From positions 62,001-126,000 of the forward strand of contig NZ_CP097800.1 of the NCBI RefSeq assembly GCF_000612545.2: a stretch of DNA of 64,000 bases. The letters run 5' to 3'. The notes beneath the pieces were generated by a model. The model was not told the DNA's origin and searched no databases. It worked only from the letters and a program-made list of their open reading frames with translations. Made by a program: the position numbers and the translations under genes. Below are positions 29,151 to 56,245 of the stretch, piece after piece. Position 1 is the stretch's first letter. The number at the start of each line of letters is the position of its first letter. The stretch is from Streptomyces sp. PCS3-D2 (GTDB lineage: Bacteria; Actinomycetota; Actinomycetes; Streptomycetales; Streptomycetaceae).

Positions 29151-32100
29151 TCATGCGGAGCCCAGCTGACGGTCGATGTAGTCGAACATCTCGTCGTCGC
29201 TGGCCGCCTCGATCAGCTCGGGGGCCAGGTCGTCCGCGTCGCCCGCGGCCGGGCCGGCGGGCGGTGTCCCGCCGGGCAGCGGGCGCGACAGCACGTCCCG
29301 TATGCGGGCGGCCAGTTCGTCGCTGATGCCCTCCGGCGGCAGCGCGTCGAGCAGGGCCTCCAGGGTGTCGAGCCCGGCCCGGACCGCCTCGTCGCCGGTG
29401 GGGCGGGCTGCGGCGGTCCGCTCGGCGAGGTGGCGGGCCAGGGCTTCCGGTGTGGGGTGGTCGAAGACGAGCGCGGCGGGCAGCCGCAGCCCGGTCGAGG
29501 ACACCAGCCGGTTGCGCAACTCGACCCCGGTGAGGGAGTCGAAGCCGACGTCCTTGAACGGGCGGGCCGGGCGGATCAGGTCCGGCGAGCTGTGGCCCAG
29601 CACCGCGGCGGCGTTGCCGCGCACCAGGTCGAGCAGGGTCCGGTACAGCTCGGCCTCAGGCAGCTCGGCGAGCTGCTGCGCCATCGAGCGGGCCGGTGCC
29701 GCGGACCCGCCCGTACCGGTACGGGCCGGGCGGACCAGGCCGCGCAGCACCGCGGGCAGCCGGTCATCCGCCCGCAGCACGGCCGGGGCGATCCTGGCCG
29801 CGAGCCGGTAGGCGTACGGGGAGTCCAGCGCCGCGTCGAACAGGGCCAGGCCCTCCGCCGAGGTCAGCGCGCCCGCCCCGGCGCCCCGGCCCGCGGTGAC
29901 CGCTGCGGTCATCTCGCTTCGCTCCCCCCACAGGCCCCAGCCGATGGACAGACCCGGCAGCCCCTCGGCGCGGCGTTCGACGGCGAGTGCGTCGAGGACC
30001 GCGTTGGCGGCGGCGTAGTTGGCCTGCCCGGCCGCGCCGAACTGGGCGGCGCCCGAGGAGAACAGGACCAGCGCCGCGAGGTCGAGGTCCCGGGTGAGGT
30101 CGTGCAGGGCGAGCGCAGCGTCCGCCTTGGGCCGCACAACGCGGTCGAGCCGGTCCGGGGTCAGCCCGGCGATGGTGGCGTCGTCGAGGACCCCGGCCGC
30201 GTGCACGACGGCGGTCAGCGGACGACCGGCGGGCACCGCGCCGAGCAGGTCGGCGAGCGCGGTGCGGTCGGCGACGTCGCAGGCGGCGACCGTCACCGAC
30301 GCCCCCAGCCCGGTCAACTCCCTTACCAGCTCGGGCATTCCGTCGGCGGAGCCACCCCGGCGACCCGCCAGCAGCAGGTGCCGGGTGCCGTGCGCGACGA
30401 CCAGGTGCCGGGCCAGCAGCCGCCCCAGGGTGCCGGTGGCCCCGGTGACCAGGACGGTCCCTTCGGGGTCGAGCGGAGCGGGTAGCAGCAGGACGTTCTT
30501 GCCGGTGCCCCGGGCCTGGCTGAGCGAGCGCAGCGCGGCCGGGGCCTGCCGGACGTCCCAGCCGGTGACGGGCAGCGGACGCAGCACCCCCTGCTCGAAC
30601 AGGTCCAGGATCTCGGCGAGCATTTCGCCGATGCGTTCCGGACCGGCCTCCATCAGGTCGAACGCCCGGTAGCGCACCCCCGGGTACTGCCGGGCGACCG
30701 TCTCCGGGTCGCGGACGTCGGTCTTGCCCATCTCCACGAACCGGCCGCCGTTCGGCAGCAGCCGCAGACCCGCGTCCACGAACTCCCGCGCCAGGCTGTC
30801 CAGGACCACGTCGACGCCCCGCCCGCCGGTGGCCGTCAGGAACGCCTCCGCGAAGTCGGTGGTACGGGTCGAGGCGATGTGCGCGTCGTCCAGTCCGTCG
30901 GCCCGCAGGACGTCCCACTTGGCCGGAGACGCGGTCGCGTACACCTGCGCCCCGGCATGCCGGGCCAGCTGCACCGCCGCCATGCCGACACCGCCGGCCG
31001 CGGCGTGGACCAGTACGGAGTGCCCGCGCCGCAGCCCGCCGAGATCGAACAGGCCGTAGTAGGCGGTGAGGAACACCACGGGCACGGACGCGGCGCGGGC
31101 GAAGGACCAGCCCGCCGGGATCCGGGCGACGGTCCGGCGGTCGGCGACGACGGTCGGGCCGAACGCGCCCCTGAAGATGCCCATCACCCGGTCCCCGGGC
31201 GCCAGGTCCTCCACACCCGGGCCCACCTCGATGACGACCCCCGCGCCCTCACTGCCCAGCCCCTGCTGTTCGGGGTCCGGGTCCAGGCCGAGCGCGGCGA
31301 TCACGTCGTGGAAGTTCAGCCCGGCGGCACGGACCGCGATCCGCACCTCGCCCTTGCCCAGCGGGGCGAGGGCGGCGGGCACGTGCTCCACCGCGATGTC
31401 CTCCAGGCCGCCCCGGCCGTCGGTGGTGAGCCGCCAGGCGGCGCCGTCCGGCAGGGACAGCGTCCCGTCGGGACGGCCGCCGCGGGCCAGCCGCGGCAGC
31501 AGCGCGGTCCCGGCCCGCAGCGCCAGCTCCGGTTCACCGGCGGCGAGCGCGGCGGGCAGGACGTCCGCCGCGTCGGCGGTCCCGGCCGCGTCGATGAGGA
31601 CGAACCGCCCGGGATGCTCGGCCCGCGCACTGCGCACCAGGCCCCACAGAGCGGCCTGGGCCGGATCGACGGGCCGGTCGACCGGCCCGGTCCGGACCGC
31701 GTCCCGGGTGAGCAGGGCCAGCGTCGCTTCGGCGAACCGCTCGTCGGCAAGCCACTGCTGCACGAGGGCCAGCCCGCGGTGCGCGGTGGCGCGCACCCGG
31801 TCGGCGGGGTCGGGCAGACCTGCGGTGGCGACGGCCGCCACGACCACCTCGGGGAGCACCGCGCCCGACCCGAGGGCGTCCGCCAGGGCGTCGAGGTCCT
31901 GCCAGGACTCCACCCCGGCCACGGCACCGCCGAGGGCCGCCCAGGCGGGCACGGCGCTGCCGGCCCGCTCGGTGGCCGGGTCGGTGGCCGGGGTCCAGTC
32001 GAGGCGGTACAGCAGGTCGGCGTGGGCGGTCCCGGCGAGCGGCCCGCCCTCGGCCGGGGGCCGCAGCAGCAGGGACTCCACGCCGAGCACCTGCCGCCCG

Positions 32101-35100
32101 GACAGGTCGTGCGCGTGCAGGGTCACGGCGTCCGGCGCGTCGGCGGCGAGCCGCACGCGCAGCGTGGTGGCCCCGGCGATCCCGCAACTCACCCCGTTCC
32201 AGCTGAAGGGCAGCCGGGCCCGGCCGTCCCGGTCGGGCAGCAGAACGGCGCTCTGGAGGGCCGCGTCCAGCAGCGCGGGGTGCAGCGCGCATCCGGCGGC
32301 GTCGGCGTGCTGCGGCTCCGGCAGCACCACCTCGGCGAACACCTCGCCCCCGCGCAGCCACGCGGCACGGATGCCGCGGAAGGCGGGCCCGTAGTGGTAG
32401 CCGGCCTCGGCGAACCGCTCGTAGAGGTCGTCGGTGTCCACGGGTTCGGCACCGGACGGCGGCCAACTCAGCAGACCGGCCGCGGCCGGGTCCTCGACGG
32501 GCCGGGGGGCCAATGTGCCGGTGGCGTGCTCGGTCCAGGGCCCGTCGGCGCCCCGCGTCGTCCGCGCGAACACGCTGAGCCCGCGGCGACCGTCGCCGTC
32601 GACCGCGGCCACGCGCAGCTGAAGGTGGACGGCTCCCTCGGCGGGGAGTACGAGCGCCGATCCGAGGGTGAGTTCCTCGACCACCGGGCAGTCCGTCTCG
32701 GCCGCGGCGCGCAGCGCGAGTTCGAGAAAGGCCGTGCCCGGGAAGAGGACGACGCCCGACACCGCGTGGTCGGCGAGCCAGGGGTGGGTGTCCAGCGAGA
32801 TCCGGCCGCTGAGCAGCAGCTCACCGGAGTCCGCGACCTCCATCGCCGCACCGAGCAGCGGGTGCCCGGTCGTGGCGAGACCCGCCGAGGCGACATCCCA
32901 GCTCGTCGTCGGAACGTCCAGCCAGTAGCGGCTGCGTTGGAAGGCGTACGTCGGCAGTTCGACCCGCCGCCCGCCCGGGAACGCCCCCGACCAGTCCACC
33001 GCCAGACCGCGTTCCCAGGCCCGGCCCACCGCACGCAGCACCTGATCAAGGCCGCCCTCACCACGACGCAGGGTCCCCAGCACCGCGGCATCCACACCCG
33101 CCGCCTCCACCGACTCCCCCACCGCGACCGACAGCACGGCATGCGCACTCGGCTCCACGAAGAAGCGGAAGCCCTCCCCGAGCAGCGTGTCCGTGGCGTT
33201 GCCGAACTCGACGGTCTCCCGCAGGTTCCGGTACCAGTACTCCGCATCCAGAGCCTTCGTATCCAGCCAACCACCCGTCACCGTCGAAAAGAACGGCACC
33301 GAACCCGGGCCCGGCGCCACCCCGGCCAGATCCGCGAGCAACTGCTCACGGATCTCCTCCACATGAAAGGAGTGCGACGCATAATCGACCTCGATCAGAC
33401 GCGCCCGGACGCCTTCGGCGACCAGCCCGTCCACCCACTCCGCCACCGCGTCCGCGTCACCCGACACCACCGTCGAGGAAGGCCCGTTGACCGCGGCCAC
33501 CGACAGACGACCATCCCACCCGGCAAGACGTTCCCGCACCGCGTCCGCCGGCAGCGGCACCGACGCCATCCCACCCCGACCCGCCAACACCCCCACCGCA
33601 CGCGAACGCAACGCCACCACCCGAGCCCCATCCTCCAGGCTCAAACCACCCGCCACACACGCAGCCGCGATCTCACCCTGCGAATGACCCACCACCGCAT
33701 CCGCCGTCACGCCATAGGACCGCCACACCTCCGCCAACGACACCATCACAGCCCACAACACCGGCTGCACCACATCAACCCGCCCCAGCAACTCCCCCGA
33801 CCCCAACGCCTCCACCAACGACCAATCCACAAACGGCGACAAAGCCCGCTCACACTCCGCCATCCGCCCCGCAAACACCACCGACCCAGCCAACAACTCC
33901 GCAGCCATCCCCACCCACTGCGAACCCTGACCCGGAAACACCAACACCGCACGACCCGAGACCAGCCCGCTGTCGGAGATCGCGGCGCCCTGCGACAGTG
34001 CGTTCAGGCGCTCGGCGAGCTTGTCCTCGGTGCCCACGAGCACCGCGCGGTGTCCCAGCGCGCCGCGGCCGGCGGCCAGGGAGAAGGCCACGTCCGCGGC
34101 GCGGGCACCCGAACCGTCGGTGATCCGGGCCGACAGCGCCGCCGCCTGGGCGCGCAACGCTTCCGGAGTGTGCGCCGAGAGGAGCAAGGGGACGGCGGCG
34201 GGCTCGGTCTCCGGTGTTCCGGTTCCCTCGACCAGCGTGTCCGAGGCCTCTGTTGGGGCCTGTTCGAGGATGACGTGGGCGTTGGTGCCGCTGACTCCGA
34301 AGGAGGACACGCCCGCCCGTCGCGGACGGCCCGCGTCGTCCCACGTACGGGCCTCCGTGAGCAACTGGCCGGCTCCCGCCGACCAGTCCACCTCGGGCGT
34401 CGGGCCGTCCACGTGCAGCGTCTTCGGCATCACTCCGTGCCGCAGGGCCAGCACCGATTTGATGACCCCGGCGACACCGGCGGCTGCCGAGGCGTGTCCG
34501 ATGTTGGACTTGAGCGAGCCGATCCACACAGGCCGGTCCGCCGGACGCCCCTGCCCGTACGTCGCCAGCAACGCCTGCGCCTCGATCGGGTCACCCAGCC
34601 GGGTCCCCGTACCGTGCGCCTCCACCACGTCCACCTCGGCAGCCGACAACCCCGCGTCCGCCAACGCCGCCCGGATCACCCGCTGCTGCGACGGACCGTT
34701 CGGCGCCGTCAACCCATTGCTCGCACCGTCCTGGTTCACCGCAGAACCACGGATCACCGCCAGCACCGGATGCCCGTTCCGCCGCGCGTCCGACAACCGC
34801 TCCACCAGCAGCATGCCCACGCCCTCGCCGAAGGCGGTGCCGTCGGCTGCCGCGGCGAAGGACTTGCAGCGGCCGTCGGGGGCCAGGCCGCCCTGCCGGC
34901 TGAACTCGACGAAGAGTTCGGGGCTGCACATCACATTGACGCCGCCGGCCAGGGCCAGGGAGCATTCGCCGGACCGCAGCGCCCGTACGGCGAGGTGCAG
35001 GGCGACCAGGGAGGACGAGCAGGCCGTGTCGACGGTGACCGCGGGGCCTTCCAGTCCGAAGAAGTAGGCCAGGCGTCCGGAGACGATGCTGCCCGAGTTG

Positions 35101-38100
35101 CCGGTGCCGAGGAATCCTTCGACGTCCTCGGGGATGTAGGGCAGCAGGCGGGCCGCGTAGTCCTGCTGCATCAGGCCGACGTACGTGCCGACCGCGGCTC
35201 CGCGCAGGGTGGCGGGGTCGATGGCCGCGCGCTCGAAGAGTTCCCAGGTGGTTTCCAGGAGCAGGCGCTGCTGCGGGTCCATGGCCACCGCTTCGCGCGG
35301 CGAGATGCCGAAGAACTCCGCGTCGAAGTCGGCCGCGTCGTAGAGGAAGCCGCCCTCGCGGGTGATGGAGGTGCCGACGCGGTCCGGGTCGGGGTCGTAG
35401 AGGGTGTCCAGGCTCCAGCCGCGGTCGGTGGGGAACCCGGAGATGCCGTCGCGGCCTTCGGCCAGCATCCGCCACAGGTCCTCGGGCGAGCGGATGCCGC
35501 CGGGGAGGCGGCAGGCCGCGGCGACGATCGCGATCCGGTCGTCGTCCGCGTCCCGGTCGCGGTCGGCGTCGGCCGGCCTCGCGGGCGCGGCGGCCGTGTC
35601 CGGGTCCGTGTCCGGGTCCGTCTCCGTCAGTCCGGCGGCCAGGAAGTCCGCGAGCGCCGCCGGGGTCGGGTGGTCGAAGACCAGGCTGGCGGGCAGCCGC
35701 AGGCCGGTGGCGGCGTTCAGGCGGTTGCGCAGTTCGACCGAGGCCAGCGAGTCGAAGCCCAGTTCGCGGAAGGCCCGTCCGGGGTCGAGGGTGTCCGAGG
35801 TCGCGTGGCCGAGGACGGCCGCGGCGTGGGTGCGGACGAGTTGGACGAGGAGCCGCGTCCGTCCGGCGCCGTCGAGGGCCGCGAGCCGGCCGCGCAGGGC
35901 GTTGTCGTCGGCCGTCGCGGTCGCGGCCGTCGCCGCCCGGCGGGGCGGTGTGCGCACCAGGCCGCGCAGCAGCGGCGGCAAGGTGCCGTCCGCGGCCGCG
36001 GACTTCAGGGCGGCGGTGTCGAGGCGCATCGGGACCAGGGCGGCCCGGTCCACGGTGAGGGCGGTGTCGAACAGGGCGAGTCCCCGCTCGGTGGAGAGCG
36101 GTGGCATCCCGGAGCGGGCGACACGTCGTACGTCGTCCTCGTCCAGGTGTCCGGTCAGTGCGCTGGGCTGCGCCCACAGGGTCCAGGCCAGGGACTGGCC
36201 GGGCAGGCCCGCCGCCCGGCGCTGGGCGGCGAGGGCGTCGAGGAAGGCATTGGCGGCGGCGTAGTTGGCCTGTCCGGGGCCGCCGAAGGTGCCCGCGGCG
36301 GAGGAGAAGAGCACGAAGTGCGTGAGGTCGCGGTCGCGGGTGAGTTCGTGCAGGTGGAGGGCGGCGTCGGCCTTGGGGCGCAGGACGGCGTCCACCCGTT
36401 CGGGGGTGAGTGCCGTGACGACGCCGTCGTCGAGGGTGCCCGCGGTGTGGATCACGGCGGTCAGCGGGTGTGCGGGCGGCAGGTCCGCGAGGACGGCGGC
36501 CAGGGCGGTCCGGTCGGCGACGTCGCAGGCCCCGAAGGCGGTCTCGGCGCCCAGTTCGGCGAGTTCGGCACGCAGTGCCTCGGCTCCCGGGGCGGCCGGG
36601 CCGCTTCGGGAGAGCAGCAGCAGGTGCCGTACTCCGTGCCCGGTGACCAGGCGGCGGGCGACATGGGAGCCGAGCAGGCCGGTGCCGCCGGTGATGAGGA
36701 CCGTGCCGTCGGGGTCGAAGGCGCGTACGGGCGCGGCCGCGCCTTCCGCGGTGTCCGCGGTGTCCGGGGCGTTCCGCGGGACCCTGGCCAGCCGGGGTAC
36801 GCGGACGTCGTCGCCGCGGACGGCGGCCTCGGGTTCTCCGGAGGCGAGGGCCGCGTCGACGCCCGCGGCGGTGCCGTGTTCGTCGTCGGCGTCGAGGTCG
36901 AGCAGCGCGAAGCGCCCCGGGTGCTCGGACTGGGCCGAGCGGACCAGGCCCCAGAGCGCGCTGTGCGCGGGGTTGCGTACGTCCTCCCCGGCGCTGACGG
37001 CGCCCCGGGTGGCGAACACCAGGCGCGAGTTGGCGAAGCGGTCGTCGGCGAGCCAGGTGCGGACGTCGGCGAGGGCCTGGTGGACGGCGGCGCGGACCGC
37101 CGCGGCCGGACCGCCGGCCGGGTCCGCCGGGTGTTCGGCGCAGGTCAGGAGGACCGTTTCGGGAACCGGCTCCCCGGCGTCGACGGCGGCCGACAGCGCG
37201 GCCAGGTCCGCGGTGCGGTGGACGGGTGCGCCGGTTCCGCGCAGGGCCGCGGTGACCCATTCCGTTGCGTAGAGGTCCTGGTGGCGGCGGCCGTGGGCGG
37301 CGCGGCCGGCGCCGAGGCGTACGGTGCCGGCGGGCCGCAGGACGAGGGCGTCGATGCTCGCCACGGGGGCGCCGGTCGCGTCGGCGACGTCGACGGTGAC
37401 CGCGTCGGGCCCGGCCGGGGCGATCCGGACGCGGATCGTGCCGGCGCCGGTGGCGTGCAGGGTGACGCCGTTCCAGGAGAACGGCAGCCGGCCCTCGGGG
37501 TGGGCGTCCGCGCCGGGGGTGCCGGGCACGCCGGTGGCGTGCAGGGCGGCGTCCAGCAGGGCCGGGTGCAGGCCGAACGCGGCGGCGTCGGAGGCGGGAC
37601 CGACGGGCAGGACGGCCTCGGCGAACAGTTCGTCGCCGCGCCGCCAGGCCGCCCGCAGGCCCTGGAAGGCGGGGCCGTAGGCGAATCCGCCCGCCGCGTA
37701 GCGCTCGTACAGGCCGTCGAGGGCGAGGGGTTCGGCGCCGGGCGGCGGCCAGGGCATCGGGCCGTCGGCCGCGGTCTGGTCCGCGCCGTCGCGGGCCAGG
37801 GCGCCTTCGGCGTGCCGGGTCCACTCGCCGTCATCGTCGTCGGCGTCGCCGCCGGCCGGGCTGTCCGGCCGGGAGTGCAGGCTGAGCGGGCGGTGTCCCC
37901 GATGGTCGGGGGCGCCGACGGTGAGCCGGAGCACGGCGCCGCCGTGTTCGGGCAGCACGAGGGGTGCTTCGAGGGTGAATTCCTCGACCCGCGGGCAGCC
38001 GATTCGGGCTCCGGCCTGGAGCGCGAGTTCCAGGAACGCGGTGCCCGGGAGCAGGGCCCGGCCGCCTACGGCGTGGTCGGCGAGCCACGGGTGGGTGCGG

Positions 38101-41006
38101 GCCGAGAGGCGGCCTGTGAGGAGCAGGCCGTCGCTGTCGGCGAGGACGACGACCGCGCCGAGCAGCGGATGGCCGGCGGGGGTCAGTCCGGCGGAGGTGA
38201 CGTCGGCGGTGGGCGCGGCGCCGTCCTCCAGCCAGTAGGGGGCTCGCTGGAAGGCGTAGGTGGGCAGTTCCACCCGTCCGGGGCGGCGGCCGGCGAAGAC
38301 GGTGTCCCAGTCCGGGGAGACTCCGCGCAGGTGGAGTTCGGCCAGGGACTCGGTGAAGCGGCGCGGTCCGCCGTCGTCGCGGCGCAGGGTGCCGAGGGCG
38401 GTGGCGTCGGCGCCCGCGTCCTCGGCGGTCTCCAGGACTCCGACGGTGAGGACGGGGTGCGGGCTGCTCTCCAGGAGGACCTGGTAGCCGTCGGCGAGGA
38501 GGGCGCGGGTGGCCTGTTCGAAGCGGACGGTGCCGCGGAGGTTGCGGTACCAGTAGTCGGCGTCGAGGGCGGTGGTGTCCTCCATCAGGCCGCCGGTGAG
38601 GGTGGAGTAGAAGGGGATGGCGGCGGGGCGGGGGGCCAGTCCGTCGAGGCGGGCGAGCAGGTCGGCGCGGATGTCCTCGACGTGGGCGCTGTGCGAGGCG
38701 TAGTCGACGGGGATGCGGCGGCTGCGGATGTCCAGGGCCGCGGCCTGTTCGAGAAACGCGTCGAGGGCGTCGGTGTCGCCAGAGACCACGGTGGAGGCGG
38801 GTCCGTTGACGGCGGCGACGGAGAGCCTGCCCTCCCACGGGGCGAGGTGTTGGGCGACCTGTGCGGCGGGCAGGGCCACCGAGGCCATGCCGCCGCGGCC
38901 GGAGAGGGCGCGGATCGCCCGACTGCGTAGGGCGACGACCCGGGCGGCGTCATCGAGGGAAAGGGCGCCCGCGACGCAGGCGGCCGCGATCTCGCCCTGG
39001 GAGTGGCCGATCACGGCGCCGGGGGTGATGCCGTGGGAGCGCCACAGTTCGGCCAGGGAGACCATGACGGCCCACAGCACCGGCTGCACCACGTCGACGC
39101 GTTCGGCGGGCGGGGTGCCGGGGGCGCCGCGCAGGACGGCTTCCAGGGACCAGTCCACGAAGGGGGCCAGGGCGCGTTCGCAGTCGGCGATGCAGGCGGC
39201 GAAGGCGGGGGCGGAATCAAGGAGTCCGACGGCCATGCCGGCCCACTGGGAGCCCTGTCCGGGGAAGACCAGGGCGACTTCGCCGCCGGTTCCGGCGGTG
39301 CCGCGGACCAGGCCGGGGGCCTGGCGGCCGGCCGCGAGGGCGTCGAGTCCGGCGCGGAACTCGTCGGGGTGGGCGCCGATCAGGACCGCCCGGTGCTCGT
39401 GCGCGGCGCGGGTCGTGGCAAGGGCGTGGCCGATCTCGGCCGGGCCGGGCCCGGGGTGGGCGTCGAGGTGGTCGCGGAGCCGTACGGCCTGGGCGCGCAG
39501 CGCTTCGACGGTGCGCCCGGAGAGCACCCAGGGCAGGACGGGCGACGGCGTGCCGGGGCCGGAGGGGGCGTCGGTGTCTACGGGAGCAGTCGAATCGGCC
39601 GGCTCTGCGGGGTCGGCGGGTTCGTCGGCCTGTTCCAGGACGACGTGTCCGTTGGTGCCGCTGACGCCGAAGGAGGAGACCGCGGCGCGGCGCGGGCGGC
39701 CGGTCTCGGGCCAGGGGGTGTTCGCGGTGACCAGGCGTACGGCGCCCGCGGTCCAGTCGATCTGAGGGGACGGGTCCTCGGCGTGCAGGGTGGGCGGGAC
39801 GGTGCCGTGCCGCATGGCGAGGACGGTCTTGATGACGCCGCCGACGCCGGCCGCCGCCTGGGTGTGCCCGATGTTGGACTTGAGCGAGCCGAGCAGCAGC
39901 GGATGCCCGTCCGCGCGGTCCTGGCCGTAGGTGGCCAGCAGGGCCTGGGCCTCGACGGGGTCGCCCAGCGGGGTGCCGGTGCCGTGCGCCTCGACCACGT
40001 CCACGTCGGCGGGGGTGAGTCCGGCGTTGGCCAGGGCGTGCCGGATGACGCGCTGCTGGGCGGGACCGTTGGGGGCGGTGAGCCGGCTGCTGGCGCCGTC
40101 CTGGTTGACGGCGGTGCCGCGGATCAGGGCGAGGACCGGGTGTCCGTGGCGGCGGGCGTCGGAGAGGCGCTCCAGCAGGAGCATGCCGACGCCCTCGCCC
40201 CAGCCGGTGCCGTCGGCGGTGGCGGCGAAGGACTTGCAGCGGCCGTCCCGGGCCAGGCCGCCCTGGCGGCTCATCTCGACGAACGGGACGGGTGTCGACA
40301 TGACCATCGCGCCCCCGGCCAGCGCCAGGGTGCAGTCGCCGGCCCGCAGGGCCTGGGCGGCGAGGTGGATGGCGACCAGGGAGGAGGAGCAGGCGGTGTC
40401 GATGCTGACCGCCGGGCCCTCCAGGCCGAAGGTGTAGGCGACGCGGCCCGAGGCCACGCTGTCGGAGCTGCCGCTGCCGACGTAGCCGGCCACGTCGTCG
40501 GGGACCCGGCGCAGCCGTACCGCGTAGTCCTGGTACATCACTCCGGCGAAGACGCCGGTGCGGCTGCCGCGCAGGGTGGCGGGGTCGATGCCGGCCCGTT
40601 CGAACGCCTCCCAGGTGGTTTCCAGGAGGAGGCGCTGCTGCGGGTCCATGGCGAGGGCTTCGCGCGGGGAGATCCCGAAGAAGCCGGGGTCGAAGTGGCC
40701 GACGTCGTCGAGGAAGCCGCCGAGGGCGGTGTGGCTGGTGCCCTCGCGGAGTTGTTCGGGGTCGTTGAGGTGGTCCAGGTCCCAGCCGCGGTCGTGGGGG
40801 AAGCCGGTGATGGCGTCGGTCCCGTCGGTGACCAGGCGCCACAGGTCCTCGGGGGACCGTACGCCGCCGGGGTAGCGGCAGCTCATCGCGACGACCGCGA
40901 TCGGTTCGCGGGCCGCTTCCTCGGCTTCGGTCAGGCGTCGGCGGGTGTGGTGCAGGTCCGCCGTCACGCGCTTGAGGTAGTCCCTCAGCTTGTCGTCGTT
41001 CACCAT
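29151..41006 (-). CDS. Type I PKS C: modules 7 (KS-AT-DH-KR-ACP) and 8 (KS-AT-DH-ER-KR-ACP)
   Basis: This 3951-residue protein starts at ATG 41006 with a docking coiled coil ([20 protein letters not shown]). Module 7: KS (Cys206), AT 578 with GHSQGE (Ser669) and YASH (769), DH HxxxGxxxxP from His978, B-type KR (LDD) from 1432, ACP Ser1753. Expected: C10-methyl, C10=C11. Module 8: KS from 1824 (Cys1996), AT 2351 with Ser2439 and YASH 2542, DH from His2747, ER about 3186-3482 with the NADPH motif [13 protein letters not shown] (about 3336), B-type KR from 3515 (Tyr3665), ACP Ser3824. Expected: C8-methyl and a fully reduced C9. The ER has ALGLDP where L-methyl-forming ERs usually carry Tyr, so the opposite methyl configuration is predicted by the published rule. 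The C-terminus ([16 protein letters not shown]) is the same docking type as in PKS A and B. This is the only ER module in the window. Confidence 0.96.
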   Translation of the reverse strand: MVNDDKLRDYLKRVTADLHHTRRRLTEAEEAAREPIAVVAMSCRYPGGVRSPEDLWRLVTDGTDAITGFPHDRGWDLDHLNDPEQLREGTSHTALGGFLDDVGHFDPGFFGISPREALAMDPQQRLLLETTWEAFERAGIDPATLRGSRTGVFAGVMYQDYAVRLRRVPDDVAGYVGSGSSDSVASGRVAYTFGLEGPAVSIDTACSSSLVAIHLAAQALRAGDCTLALAGGAMVMSTPVPFVEMSRQGGLARDGRCKSFAATADGTGWGEGVGMLLLERLSDARRHGHPVLALIRGTAVNQDGASSRLTAPNGPAQQRVIRHALANAGLTPADVDVVEAHGTGTPLGDPVEAQALLATYGQDRADGHPLLLGSLKSNIGHTQAAAGVGGVIKTVLAMRHGTVPPTLHAEDPSPQIDWTAGAVRLVTANTPWPETGRPRRAAVSSFGVSGTNGHVVLEQADEPADPAEPADSTAPVDTDAPSGPGTPSPVLPWVLSGRTVEALRAQAVRLRDHLDAHPGPGPAEIGHALATTRAAHEHRAVLIGAHPDEFRAGLDALAAGRQAPGLVRGTAGTGGEVALVFPGQGSQWAGMAVGLLDSAPAFAACIADCERALAPFVDWSLEAVLRGAPGTPPAERVDVVQPVLWAVMVSLAELWRSHGITPGAVIGHSQGEIAAACVAGALSLDDAARVVALRSRAIRALSGRGGMASVALPAAQVAQHLAPWEGRLSVAAVNGPASTVVSGDTDALDAFLEQAAALDIRSRRIPVDYASHSAHVEDIRADLLARLDGLAPRPAAIPFYSTLTGGLMEDTTALDADYWYRNLRGTVRFEQATRALLADGYQVLLESSPHPVLTVGVLETAEDAGADATALGTLRRDDGGPRRFTESLAELHLRGVSPDWDTVFAGRRPGRVELPTYAFQRAPYWLEDGAAPTADVTSAGLTPAGHPLLGAVVVLADSDGLLLTGRLSARTHPWLADHAVGGRALLPGTAFLELALQAGARIGCPRVEEFTLEAPLVLPEHGGAVLRLTVGAPDHRGHRPLSLHSRPDSPAGGDADDDDGEWTRHAEGALARDGADQTAADGPMPWPPPGAEPLALDGLYERYAAGGFAYGPAFQGLRAAWRRGDELFAEAVLPVGPASDAAAFGLHPALLDAALHATGVPGTPGADAHPEGRLPFSWNGVTLHATGAGTIRVRIAPAGPDAVTVDVADATGAPVASIDALVLRPAGTVRLGAGRAAHGRRHQDLYATEWVTAALRGTGAPVHRTADLAALSAAVDAGEPVPETVLLTCAEHPADPAGGPAAAVRAAVHQALADVRTWLADDRFANSRLVFATRGAVSAGEDVRNPAHSALWGLVRSAQSEHPGRFALLDLDADDEHGTAAGVDAALASGEPEAAVRGDDVRVPRLARVPRNAPDTADTAEGAAAPVRAFDPDGTVLITGGTGLLGSHVARRLVTGHGVRHLLLLSRSGPAAPGAEALRAELAELGAETAFGACDVADRTALAAVLADLPPAHPLTAVIHTAGTLDDGVVTALTPERVDAVLRPKADAALHLHELTRDRDLTHFVLFSSAAGTFGGPGQANYAAANAFLDALAAQRRAAGLPGQSLAWTLWAQPSALTGHLDEDDVRRVARSGMPPLSTERGLALFDTALTVDRAALVPMRLDTAALKSAAADGTLPPLLRGLVRTPPRRAATAATATADDNALRGRLAALDGAGRTRLLVQLVRTHAAAVLGHATSDTLDPGRAFRELGFDSLASVELRNRLNAATGLRLPASLVFDHPTPAALADFLAAGLTETDPDTDPDTAAAPARPADADRDRDADDDRIAIVAAACRLPGGIRSPEDLWRMLAEGRDGISGFPTDRGWSLDTLYDPDPDRVGTSITREGGFLYDAADFDAEFFGISPREAVAMDPQQRLLLETTWELFERAAIDPATLRGAAVGTYVGLMQQDYAARLLPYIPEDVEGFLGTGNSGSIVSGRLAYFFGLEGPAVTVDTACSSSLVALHLAVRALRSGECSLALAGGVNVMCSPELFVEFSRQGGLAPDGRCKSFAAAADGTAFGEGVGMLLVERLSDARRNGHPVLAVIRGSAVNQDGASNGLTAPNGPSQQRVIRAALADAGLSAAEVDVVEAHGTGTRLGDPIEAQALLATYGQGRPADRPVWIGSLKSNIGHASAAAGVAGVIKSVLALRHGVMPKTLHVDGPTPEVDWSAGAGQLLTEARTWDDAGRPRRAGVSSFGVSGTNAHVILEQAPTEASDTLVEGTGTPETEPAAVPLLLSAHTPEALRAQAAALSARITDGSGARAADVAFSLAAGRGALGHRAVLVGTEDKLAERLNALSQGAAISDSGLVSGRAVLVFPGQGSQWVGMAAELLAGSVVFAGRMAECERALSPFVDWSLVEALGSGELLGRVDVVQPVLWAVMVSLAEVWRSYGVTADAVVGHSQGEIAAACVAGGLSLEDGARVVALRSRAVGVLAGRGGMASVPLPADAVRERLAGWDGRLSVAAVNGPSSTVVSGDADAVAEWVDGLVAEGVRARLIEVDYASHSFHVEEIREQLLADLAGVAPGPGSVPFFSTVTGGWLDTKALDAEYWYRNLRETVEFGNATDTLLGEGFRFFVEPSAHAVLSVAVGESVEAAGVDAAVLGTLRRGEGGLDQVLRAVGRAWERGLAVDWSGAFPGGRRVELPTYAFQRSRYWLDVPTTSWDVASAGLATTGHPLLGAAMEVADSGELLLSGRISLDTHPWLADHAVSGVVLFPGTAFLELALRAAAETDCPVVEELTLGSALVLPAEGAVHLQLRVAAVDGDGRRGLSVFARTTRGADGPWTEHATGTLAPRPVEDPAAAGLLSWPPSGAEPVDTDDLYERFAEAGYHYGPAFRGIRAAWLRGGEVFAEVVLPEPQHADAAGCALHPALLDAALQSAVLLPDRDGRARLPFSWNGVSCGIAGATTLRVRLAADAPDAVTLHAHDLSGRQVLGVESLLLRPPAEGGPLAGTAHADLLYRLDWTPATDPATERAGSAVPAWAALGGAVAGVESWQDLDALADALGSGAVLPEVVVAAVATAGLPDPADRVRATAHRGLALVQQWLADERFAEATLALLTRDAVRTGPVDRPVDPAQAALWGLVRSARAEHPGRFVLIDAAGTADAADVLPAALAAGEPELALRAGTALLPRLARGGRPDGTLSLPDGAAWRLTTDGRGGLEDIAVEHVPAALAPLGKGEVRIAVRAAGLNFHDVIAALGLDPDPEQQGLGSEGAGVVIEVGPGVEDLAPGDRVMGIFRGAFGPTVVADRRTVARIPAGWSFARAASVPVVFLTAYYGLFDLGGLRRGHSVLVHAAAGGVGMAAVQLARHAGAQVYATASPAKWDVLRADGLDDAHIASTRTTDFAEAFLTATGGRGVDVVLDSLAREFVDAGLRLLPNGGRFVEMGKTDVRDPETVARQYPGVRYRAFDLMEAGPERIGEMLAEILDLFEQGVLRPLPVTGWDVRQAPAALRSLSQARGTGKNVLLLPAPLDPEGTVLVTGATGTLGRLLARHLVVAHGTRHLLLAGRRGGSADGMPELVRELTGLGASVTVAACDVADRTALADLLGAVPAGRPLTAVVHAAGVLDDATIAGLTPDRLDRVVRPKADAALALHDLTRDLDLAALVLFSSGAAQFGAAGQANYAAANAVLDALAVERRAEGLPGLSIGWGLWGERSEMTAAVTAGRGAGAGALTSAEGLALFDAALDSPYAYRLAARIAPAVLRADDRLPAVLRGLVRPARTGTGGSAAPARSMAQQLAELPEAELYRTLLDLVRGNAAAVLGHSSPDLIRPARPFKDVGFDSLTGVELRNRLVSSTGLRLPAALVFDHPTPEALARHLAERTAAARPTGDEAVRAGLDTLEALLDALPPEGISDELAARIRDVLSRPLPGGTPPAGPAAGDADDLAPELIEAASDDEMFDYIDRQLGSA
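33240..33952 (-). repeat. Homogenised AT-domain tract, copy in module 8
   Basis: This is the third member of the set. It is mosaic. The core equals modules 4, 10 and 11; the downstream part (33169-33270) matches module 4 at 53745-53850, including the segment [10 protein letters not shown]; and the far downstream part (32944-33140) matches module 10. Around 33380-33450 it has its own sequence ([12 protein letters not shown]). This patchwork is what repeated partial conversion would leave. Confidence 0.85.
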
Positions 41007-41043
41007 GGGGATCCGCCGTCCTGGTTCGCGTGTCGGGTCGGTG

Positions 41044-56229
<15,186 letters not shown>

Positions 56230-56245
56230 CGGGTCCAGCTCTCTC